This document shows, piece after piece, positions 1 to 4,843 of a DNA stretch of 7,675 nucleotides. The translations under genes and the position numbers were made by a program. The notes below the pieces were generated by a model. That model was not told the origin of the DNA. It saw only the letters and a program-made list of their open reading frames with translations, and searched no databases. The stretch covers positions 1-7,675 of the forward strand of contig JADGOA010000183.1 of assembly GCA_017883215.1 (NCBI GenBank), read 5' to 3'. Numbering within the stretch: position 1 is the first letter of the stretch; each line of letters opens with the position of its first letter. The DNA comes from Thermoanaerobaculia bacterium. GTDB taxonomy: Bacteria > Acidobacteriota > Thermoanaerobaculia > Gp7-AA8.

Positions 1-1081
1 CGATCACCGGCCGCGCAAAGTGAAATGCGGTCAGCGCAACGCCGCTCTGCGCTTCGATCCGGTAAGGCGCGAGCACGACATCGGCGGCCGCGAAGTACGC
101 GGCGATCTCGGCGTCGGGGATGAAGCGGAAGTCGAAGGCCACCGCCCGGCCACGGGGGGGTCGGGGCTCGGGGGTCGGGGCTCGGAGGTCGTCGACGCCG
201 AGGCCCAGTTCCGCCGCCAGCTGTCGGTACTCCTCGGCACTGTTCCACCACGCCTCCCCTGCAACCAGGAGGAGCGCGTCCTCAGTCTGCAGCTTGGCCC
301 AGGCGCGCAGTGCGACGTCGAGCGCTTTGAAGGGGCGGAGGTGGCCGAAGAAGAGCGCCACCTTGTCCGACGTGATGCCCAGCGATCGCCGAGCCTCTTC
401 ACGTGACGGCACGGCGCCGCCTAACTCGTGCACGGGAAGATAGGTCGTCACGATCTGCGGCACCCGGAGTGCGGACGTCCTCGTCCGCAGCCGCCGGACG
501 TCTCGTCCGGCGGTATCGCCAATCCCGCGATCACGATCGAGCGAGAACGCCAGATCGACGCGGGCGGGGACGTCCGCACTCCCCGGCGCGATCCGCCGCA
601 TGGCCTCGGCGGCCTCCGTCTTCGCGTGCACCACGAGGGCATCGGCACGCCGCAGCACGCTGTTCGTCAGCGCCCGCTTCCACCACGCCGGCTCCTTGTC
701 GCCGATGTTGTGGCACTGCAGAATCACCCGCGTGCCGCGAGGCAGGCAGGCCAGGATGAGGCGATACGGCAGCGCCCACACCCAGATCCACCAGACGAGG
801 ATGACGGCGTCGGGACGTGCGCGGCGGATCTTGAGAGCGGTGCGAAGCCAGGTGATCGGATTCACTACGTCCAGCTCGAACCGCGCGCCCGCCGGCGTCT
901 TCGCCCGCAGGGTCTCGTCAATGTCTTCGCCGCCCGGATAAAACCGCTTCGGATATTGGCGCTTGAACGAGACGATCGACACGTCGTCGGTTCGCGCCAG
1001 CTCCTCGGCGAGGCGGGTTGTGCAGTACGCGATACCGGCGCGATACGGATAGACGGGCCCGACGATCGCGATGCGCTTCAA
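1..1081 (-). CDS. Glycosyltransferase family 4 (GT-B fold), C-terminus cut by window edge
   Basis: Likely retaining glycosyltransferase using a nucleotide-sugar donor at the cytoplasmic membrane. The frame is open for 360 codons from a TTG at 1079-1081. That start is chosen because the protein then begins LKRIAIVGPVYPYRAGIA, the glycine-containing first strand and loop typical of GT4 enzymes, and no ATG lies upstream in frame. There is no clear ribosome binding site. A hydrophobic stretch at about residues 92-113 (rich in W, V, L) may associate with the membrane. The second Rossmann domain starts near VALFFGHLRPFKALDVALRA (241-260). The donor-binding region near 338-360 reads APYRIEAQSGVALTAFHFARPVI in part; the second Glu of the usual E-x7-E is replaced by Thr, as I recall for a subset of these enzymes. 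Residues 167-206 and 297-309 are encoded by repeats. About 30-60 residues are missing at the left edge. Last gene of the minus-strand group seen here. Substrate unknown. Confidence 0.88.
   Translation of the reverse strand, partial: MKRIAIVGPVYPYRAGIAYCTTRLAEELARTDDVSIVSFKRQYPKRFYPGGEDIDETLRAKTPAGARFELDVVNPITWLRTALKIRRARPDAVILVWWIWVWALPYRLILACLPRGTRVILQCHNIGDKEPAWWKRALTNSVLRRADALVVHAKTEAAEAMRRIAPGSADVPARVDLAFSLDRDRGIGDTAGRDVRRLRTRTSALRVPQIVTTYLPVHELGGAVPSREEARRSLGITSDKVALFFGHLRPFKALDVALRAWAKLQTEDALLLVAGEAWWNSAEEYRQLAAELGLGVDDLRAPTPEPRPPRGRAVAFDFRFIPDAEIAAYFAAADVVLAPYRIEAQSGVALTAFHFARPVI
157..191. repeat. Tandem heptamer array inside the GT4 gene
   Basis: Five consecutive 7-bp units read GGGGTCG, GGGCTCG, GGGGTCG, GGGCTCG, GAGGTCG, so the array is also a 14-bp repeat present two and a half times. 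It is translated on the minus strand as a proline- and arginine-rich patch (about residues 297-309), within a loop of the second GT-B domain. No reversed second arm is seen nearby, unlike the other short-unit repeats in this window. Confidence 0.85.
466..582. repeat. 117-bp palindromic element (REP/MITE-like) in frame inside the GT4 gene
   Basis: The ends are a perfect 15-bp inverted repeat, GGAGTGCGGACGTCC at 466-480 and GGACGTCCGCACTCC at 568-582. Inside the left part are two perfect hairpins: a 7-bp stem at 471-477/482-488 with a TCCT loop, and a 10-bp stem CCGCCGGACG at 491-500/504-513 with a TCT loop. The element is 117 bp, which is 39 codons, so the host frame stays open. It encodes about residues 167-206 of the glycosyltransferase, in the linker between the two Rossmann domains. 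Its outer 9 bases (GGAGTGCGG / CCGCACTCC) recur in the element at 1110-1196. No transposase is encoded, so it would be non-autonomous. Confidence 0.8.
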
Positions 1082-1084
1082 GCG

Positions 1085-1101
1085 GCGCGAGTTTATCGCG
1101 C
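1085..1101. other. Small hairpin just upstream of the GT4 start
   Basis: GCGCGA at 1085-1090 and TCGCGC at 1096-1101 form a 6-bp stem around a GTTTA loop. It sits 4 to 20 bases upstream of the minus-strand TTG start, where a ribosome binding site would be expected and none is visible. It might affect translation initiation, but it could be a chance product of the high GC content. Confidence 0.3.
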
Positions 1102-1109
1102 GAAGCGCT

Positions 1110-1196
1110 TTGGAGTGCGGCGACCGCAGTCGCCGCTTTACGAACTGATCGCGAACAGCGAGTGAGAAAGCGGCGACTGGCGTCGCCGCACTCCAA
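1110..1196. repeat. Inverted-repeat element (REP/MITE-like) between GT4 and radical SAM genes
   Basis: The 30-bp arms at 1110-1139 and 1167-1196 are inverted copies with 28 of 30 positions matching; the differences are a CGC versus GCC swap in the middle. The loop is 27 bp (1140-1166). Each arm contains the smaller palindromic core GCGGCGAC...GTCGCCGC. The outer GGAGTGCGG / CCGCACTCC matches the ends of the element at 466-582. It fills most of the 136-bp gap between the two minus-strand genes and no coding sequence is seen in it. Confidence 0.88.
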
Positions 1197-1197
1197 G

Positions 1198-1217
1198 GCG
1201 GCGACCGGCGTCGCCGC
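1198..1217. terminator. GC hairpin directly after the radical SAM stop codon
   Basis: GCGGCGAC at 1198-1205 and GTCGCCGC at 1210-1217 form a perfect 8-bp stem with a CGGC loop. It is another copy of the core in the neighbouring element at 1110-1196. It begins on the base next to the TGA stop (1218-1220) of the minus-strand radical SAM gene, a position that would suit transcript-end protection or attenuation. There is no U-run after it, so it is not a standard intrinsic terminator. Confidence 0.35.
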
Positions 1218-2297
1218 TCACGCCGACAGGAAGTTCACCACCGTCGACGCGAAGTACGCGCCCCACGTGCGGACGTCGAAGACGAGCGACGACGACATGA
1301 AGCACGAGTGCGTGCAGTGACACTCCTTCGCGCGGATCGACTTCCTCTGCGCGTCGGCGGCCTCGGAGAACCACAATCTCGTGAAGTCGTAGCCGGTGTC
1401 GCGAACGTTGCCGACGGCGTCGCGCAACTCGCACATCCGCACTTCCCCCCGAGCGTCGAGGACGCCGGAAACGAGGCCCGCGTGGCACGGGCGCACCTGC
1501 GTCTCCTGCTCCAGAACCTCCAGCTCCATCCTGCGCGAGTACATCTTCACGAACTTGAGGAAGCCGTCGTAGTTCGCGTAGCTGTTCCAGTACGCTTCCA
1601 GCTTGGGCAAAAGCTCGCGGTATCTCTCAGTCGAGATCGGCTGGATGTTCTTGTCCGGCTGATCTCCCCGCAGCATCTCGAACGAGTGAAACGAGATCTC
1701 CGGAAAATCGCGCTTCACCCCCTCGAACATCATGTCGAGGTCCTCGGCGTTGTAGGTGCACAGACATGTGTGCACATTGACGGTGAGATTCGGGTACCGC
1801 TGCTTGAGCGGGATCAGGTTCGCGTACGTCTTCTTCGCCTTCTCGTAGTTGCCCGGCACGCCGCGGATCCAATCGTGCTTCTCGCCGATGTGGTCGATCG
1901 AGAGGTTCACCACGATCTGCGTCGAAGGACAGCGCTGGAGCGTCGCTTCGACCGATCGGGCGATGAGATCGCTGGCGATCGCACCGGTCGGAATCGTGAT
2001 CTGTTTGACGTGATTCATCGTCGCCAGCGCTTCGCAGACGTCGGGCAGGTCGCGTCGAAGGAACGGCTCGCCGCCGCTCATGACCACGAAGAGAAGATCG
2101 CCGAGAGACGAGAAGGTCTGCTTCAGCTCATCGAGGGAGAGCTCGTGCTCCTTGTTCTTCCGCAGCTGCTCCCAGTTGAAGCACGTACGGCAGAACGAGT
2201 TGCAGTCGTAGGTCAGGCCGATGATCAGATACACCGGCTTCATGCCGCGTTTCGCGACCAGGTAACGGAGGTACTGCACTTTGTCGGTGAACTTCAT
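1218..2297 (-). CDS. Radical SAM protein with partial SPASM-type C-terminal cysteines
   Basis: A 359-residue radical SAM enzyme, predicted to cleave S-adenosylmethionine at a [4Fe-4S] cluster to generate a 5'-deoxyadenosyl radical. The cluster ligands are C32, C36 and C39 in the CX3CX2C motif, followed by an SGGEP motif at 74-78 that binds the SAM amino group. The C-terminal part has C271-x12-G284-x4-C289, which fits the first half of a SPASM/twitch auxiliary-cluster motif, then C326-x-C328-x3-C332, which does not match the usual second half (CX2CX5CX3C). It therefore probably carries at least one auxiliary cluster, with altered ligation. Relatives modify peptides, sugars or other small molecules; the substrate cannot be named. 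It lies between two glycosyltransferase genes on the same strand, which hints at sugar or glycolipid modification. No precursor-peptide gene is visible nearby. The ATG at 2295-2297 gives a normal N-terminus, though no clear ribosome binding site precedes it. Confidence 0.93.
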   Translation of the reverse strand: MKFTDKVQYLRYLVAKRGMKPVYLIIGLTYDCNSFCRTCFNWEQLRKNKEHELSLDELKQTFSSLGDLLFVVMSGGEPFLRRDLPDVCEALATMNHVKQITIPTGAIASDLIARSVEATLQRCPSTQIVVNLSIDHIGEKHDWIRGVPGNYEKAKKTYANLIPLKQRYPNLTVNVHTCLCTYNAEDLDMMFEGVKRDFPEISFHSFEMLRGDQPDKNIQPISTERYRELLPKLEAYWNSYANYDGFLKFVKMYSRRMELEVLEQETQVRPCHAGLVSGVLDARGEVRMCELRDAVGNVRDTGYDFTRLWFSEAADAQRKSIRAKECHCTHSCFMSSSLVFDVRTWGAYFASTVVNFLSA

Positions 2298-2309
2298 GCC
2301 GTGACGGCG

Positions 2310-2337
2310 AGTGTAAACCAGGGAGGCGGGCCGGCAA
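2310..2337 (-). promoter_or_regulatory. Possible sigma-70-like promoter for the radical SAM gene
   Basis: On the minus strand TTGCCG (2337-2332) is followed after 16 bases by TACACT (2315-2310); each hexamer matches the consensus at four of six positions. Transcription would begin only a few bases before the ATG at 2297, giving an almost leaderless message. That would agree with the lack of a ribosome binding site. The hexamers are weak and GC-rich genomes give chance matches. Confidence 0.25.
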
Positions 2338-2342
2338 TTCTG

Positions 2343-2417
2343 GCGAGTAGCGAGTAGCGAGTAGGGGGACCGATGGGGCTCAATCCCCCCACTCGCTACT
2401 CGCTACTCGCTACTCGC
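2343..2417. repeat. Inverted tandem-heptamer repeat (GCGAGTA)3 ... (TACTCGC)3
   Basis: The left arm is three perfect GCGAGTA units (2343-2363) followed by GGGGG. The right arm is CCCCCC (2385-2390), a partial unit ACTCGC, and three perfect TACTCGC units (2397-2417). Folded, 2343-2368 pairs with 2385-2410 at 25 of 26 positions around a 16-base loop. The TAG stop of the minus-strand GT2 gene (2396-2398) and its last residues (VASSE) lie inside the right arm. The other side of the repeat faces the start of the radical SAM gene. Confidence 0.95.
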
Positions 2418-3352
2418 TTATTGAGTAGAGCCCGCGCTGCGCCGTAGAGGATCCCGAAGTAGTACGTCGCGTGGTGCATGGCGAACGCGACGGGAATCAT
2501 CGGCCAGAGCCGTTTCGGAAGCCGCGTTGCCCGGGCGCCGAGGACAAACGTCACCAGCGCGTACGGAACGGCCACCAGCGGAGCGAGGATGATGGCGAGA
2601 GTGCCCGCTGCCATGAAGGCCTGAATTTTCCGATTGCTGCGGTGTGCCCGCGAGCCCCGAACAAGCATTTCTCCGGTCTTCACCCTGTAGAACCACCGCT
2701 GCCGCAGGTAAGCGCCGGGAAAGGCGCGGCGGCGATGAAAAACGCGGACTCCGTCGTGGTAAACGACACGGCCGCGGCGCATCAACCGTTCGAGCAGCGC
2801 CGTGTCCTCGCCGATGTAGCCGATCGACTCGTCGAAGGGCTCGAACGCGCTTCGGCGGACGAACAGGTTCACCAGCGCGATGTCGCTGGGCGAGGCGACG
2901 TCGAAAACCCCGCCCCGGCTCTCGTGCGCGGCCACTCCGCTGCCGATCAGCGGTGTGGCCAGGAGGGTGTCGGAGATGAGCTCGGGCAGCGAAGAATCCT
3001 CTGGGGCGGGATCGGGTCCGCCCAGCGCCAGAACGTCGGGATACCCATCGAAATAGGCCACTGCCGTCGCGAGCCACTGCGGTTCGGCCTGCGCGTCGTC
3101 GTCGATAAAGGCCAGAAAGTCGCCTTTGGCGGACGCGACGGCTCGATTTCGGCGTATGGCGGGATTACGATCCGGTTCGACAATGTTTCGCAAATGGTTG
3201 TGCGGTGGGAGTTTCAGCTCCGCAGCCGAGACCACAATCAATTCAAAATTGAACGGCGCCGCCTGGCCGAGTACAGAAGCGATGGCGCGTTCCGCGTCAC
3301 CGCCCACGCGCTCGACCGGCATGATGACGGAGACTTTCAAGGTATGGGGCAT
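2396..3352 (-). CDS. Glycosyltransferase family 2 with C-terminal membrane helices
   Basis: A 318-residue GT-A fold inverting glycosyltransferase. The opening strand KVSVIMPVERVGG (6-18) is the usual nucleotide-sugar binding start. The metal-binding DDD is at 84-86 (FIDDDAQ), the probable catalytic-base region GED at 181-183, and QRWFYRVKTG at 218-227 resembles the acceptor-side Q/RxxRW region of processive or membrane-linked GT2 enzymes. Two hydrophobic segments (about 246-272 and 284-304) suggest anchoring to the inner membrane with the catalytic domain in the cytoplasm. Likely role: adding a sugar to a lipid-linked or envelope glycan; donor and acceptor unknown. It is first of the minus-strand group, 98 bp before the radical SAM gene. 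Both ends lie in repeats: ATG-start residues MPHT come from the repeat at 3341-3411, and the stop from the one at 2343-2417. A TTG at 3338-3340, giving LKVSVIMP, is an alternative and possibly original start. Confidence 0.9.
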   Translation of the reverse strand: MPHTLKVSVIMPVERVGGDAERAIASVLGQAAPFNFELIVVSAAELKLPPHNHLRNIVEPDRNPAIRRNRAVASAKGDFLAFIDDDAQAEPQWLATAVAYFDGYPDVLALGGPDPAPEDSSLPELISDTLLATPLIGSGVAAHESRGGVFDVASPSDIALVNLFVRRSAFEPFDESIGYIGEDTALLERLMRRGRVVYHDGVRVFHRRRAFPGAYLRQRWFYRVKTGEMLVRGSRAHRSNRKIQAFMAAGTLAIILAPLVAVPYALVTFVLGARATRLPKRLWPMIPVAFAMHHATYYFGILYGAARALLNKRVASSE

Positions 3353-3411
3353 GAGGCATACGGCATGAGTAAGAACGAATTACCCATGCCCCATGCCCCA
3401 TACCTCATGCC
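3341..3411. repeat. Inverted tandem-heptamer repeat in the divergent GT2/GT2 gap
   Basis: The left arm is four 7-bp units: GGTATGG, GGCATGA, GGCATAC, GGCATGA (3341-3368). The right arm is four reversed units: CCATGCC, CCATGCC, CCATACC, TCATGCC (3384-3411). Between them is GTAAGAACGAATTAC, whose GTAA/TTAC ends extend the stem. It occupies most of the 68 bp between the two divergent genes and extends into the minus-strand GT2, whose ATG (3350-3352) falls in the second unit. Most units contain CATG, which offers an ATG on both strands. No convincing promoter was recognised in this gap. Confidence 0.93.
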
Positions 3412-3420
3412 CCCTATTGT

Positions 3421-4755
3421 ATGAAGCTGATCATTCAGATTCCCGCTTACAACGAAGAAACGACGATCGCGCAGACGTTGCGCGACATCCCGAAGAGAGT
3501 CGATGGCTTCTCGTCGGTCGAGACGCTGGTCGTCGATGACGGCAGCAGCGACAGGACCTCCGACGCCGCGCGTAAAGCCGGCGCGACTCACGTCGTCCAG
3601 CTGAAGAATCACCGCGGCCTCTCCGCGGCGTTCATCGCCGGCATCGACGCCTCTCTCCGCCTCGGCGCAGACGTGATCGTCAATACCGACGCCGACAACC
3701 AGTATGCCGGCGCTGATATCCCGAAGCTGGTTGCGCCCATCATTCGCGGCACCGCCGAAGTGGTCATCGGCGATCGTGAAGTCGGGAAATCGCCGCACAT
3801 GTCGGGATTCAAACGGATGCTCCAGCGACTCGGCAGCTGGACTGTCGGCCTGGCGTCCGGAGTGAACGTCTCGGATGTGACCAGCGGCTTTCGCGCCTTC
3901 TCTCGGGACGCGGCAATGCAGATCAACGTCTTCAATCCGTTCACCTACACGCTGGAGACCATCATCCAGGCAGGCAACCGCAACCTCGGCGTCCAGACCG
4001 TCACAGTACGGACAAACGCGCCGACCCGCCCCTCCCGGCTTTACAGCGGCATCGGGACGTATCTGCGCAAGTCGATCGCCACCATCTTCCGTGTCTACAC
4101 CACCTACCGGCCGCTGAAGACGTTCTTCGCGATCGGCTCGCTGTTGATGTTCGCCGGCCTCGTGCTGGGCATCCGATTCCTCTGGTACTTCGCGCAGGGT
4201 GGCGAGAACCGCGGTGGACACATCCAGTCGCTGATTCTTGCCGCGGTTTTCCTGATCGCCGGCTTTCAAACCTGGCTGATGGCGTTGATGGCCGATCTGA
4301 TCGGCGTGAATCGTCGCTTGAGCGAAGAGGTCTTGATCCGCCTCAAGAGACTCGAGGCACCAGCCGTGCAGCGTCCGGCCGCTCGCCCGCAGGAGCGGGA
4401 GCGCGATCGCGGACAGCTGCGCCCGCAGCGCCGCGAAGCACCGCACCGCGCGGAGCCGCGGCCCGCGAATCCAACTCCAGCAACGCCAGCACCCGCCTCG
4501 GCCCCTGCGGGTCCTCCGAGCACGCAGTGGGTGTGGCTCCTCGACGAGGACAAGCTCGCCAAACGCGGCGAGAAGCCGGAGGAGATGGACATCGAAGAGG
4601 AAATCGAAGAGGAATCGATCGCCACGGCGCCTTCCCCCGAAGGAAAGCCGAATCCGAGTCGCCGCCGCCGGCGGCGCCGCGGAGGCGTCCGCCCCTCGCC
4701 GGAGCTCCCCGGCAACCGCGGCAAGCACCTGACGGACGAAGCGGGAAACGAGTAA
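3421..4755 (+). CDS. Polyprenol-phosphate-sugar-synthase-like GT2 with two membrane helices and charged tail
   Basis: A 444-residue glycosyltransferase of the DPM1/ArnC/GtrB-like branch, expected to move a sugar from a nucleotide donor to polyprenyl phosphate on the cytoplasmic face of the membrane. Seen: IQIPAYNEETTI (5-16), VVDDGSSDRT (37-46), the metal-binding TDADNQY with D90 and D92 (89-95), and TSGFRAF (154-160), all characteristic of this branch. Two membrane helices lie at about 235-257 and 268-290. The tail from about 312 is unusual: a Pro/Ala/Arg-rich low-complexity stretch to about 365, a TQWVWLLDEDKLAKRG segment, an acidic patch EEMDIEEEIEEES (387-399), and seven consecutive arginines (414-420). 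The tail is probably disordered and cytoplasmic. Start ATG 3421 is supported by the family N-terminus, without a visible ribosome binding site. It is divergent from the other GT2. Its terminal GAGTAAC, containing the stop codon, resembles the TGAGTAAC unit of the repeat that follows. Confidence 0.92.
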   Translation: MKLIIQIPAYNEETTIAQTLRDIPKRVDGFSSVETLVVDDGSSDRTSDAARKAGATHVVQLKNHRGLSAAFIAGIDASLRLGADVIVNTDADNQYAGADIPKLVAPIIRGTAEVVIGDREVGKSPHMSGFKRMLQRLGSWTVGLASGVNVSDVTSGFRAFSRDAAMQINVFNPFTYTLETIIQAGNRNLGVQTVTVRTNAPTRPSRLYSGIGTYLRKSIATIFRVYTTYRPLKTFFAIGSLLMFAGLVLGIRFLWYFAQGGENRGGHIQSLILAAVFLIAGFQTWLMALMADLIGVNRRLSEEVLIRLKRLEAPAVQRPAARPQERERDRGQLRPQRREAPHRAEPRPANPTPATPAPASAPAGPPSTQWVWLLDEDKLAKRGEKPEEMDIEEEIEEESIATAPSPEGKPNPSRRRRRRRGGVRPSPELPGNRGKHLTDEAGNE

Positions 4756-4764
4756 CTAAGGGCA

Positions 4765-4835
4765 GTTACTCAGTTGCTCAGTTGCTCAGTTTGAGAACGC
4801 CGGTCGCGAACTGAGTAACTGAGTAACTGAGCAAC
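4765..4835. repeat. Inverted tandem-octamer repeat (GTTRCTCA)3 ... (TGAGYAAC)3 before dnaE2
   Basis: The left arm is GTTACTCA, GTTGCTCA, GTTGCTCA (4765-4788). The right arm is TGAGTAAC, TGAGTAAC, TGAGCAAC (4812-4835). The 23-base spacer (4789-4811) begins GTTT and ends GAAC, which can extend the pairing. It fills the 88-bp gap between the GT2 stop and the dnaE2 start, so any dnaE2-specific promoter would have to overlap it or lie upstream in the GT2 gene. There is no T-run, so it is not a standard terminator. Confidence 0.95.
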
Positions 4836-4843
4836 TCCGGTCC

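Noticed and set aside
428..1165. 245-codon plus-strand frame opposite the GT4 gene
   Set aside because: It overlaps the GT4 frame, which has clear GT-B motifs; the plus-strand product has no recognisable domain.
1308..2357. 349-codon plus-strand frame opposite the radical SAM gene
   Set aside because: The minus strand carries CX3CX2C, GGEP and the C-terminal cysteines over the same interval; the plus-strand product is low-complexity Arg/Val/Leu/His sequence.
2343..2417. Bidirectional intrinsic terminator
   Set aside because: The stem is long, but neither side is followed by a T-run. It may still affect transcription, but it does not meet the usual definition.
4663..4676. 14-bp GC palindrome near the end of the DPM1-like GT2 as a terminator
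   Set aside because: It is the codon run for consecutive arginines, lies well before the stop codon and has no U-tract.
3337..4728. 463-codon minus-strand frame opposite the DPM1-like GT2
   Set aside because: It overlaps a well-supported glycosyltransferase and shows no domain; its composition fits an antisense artefact of high GC.
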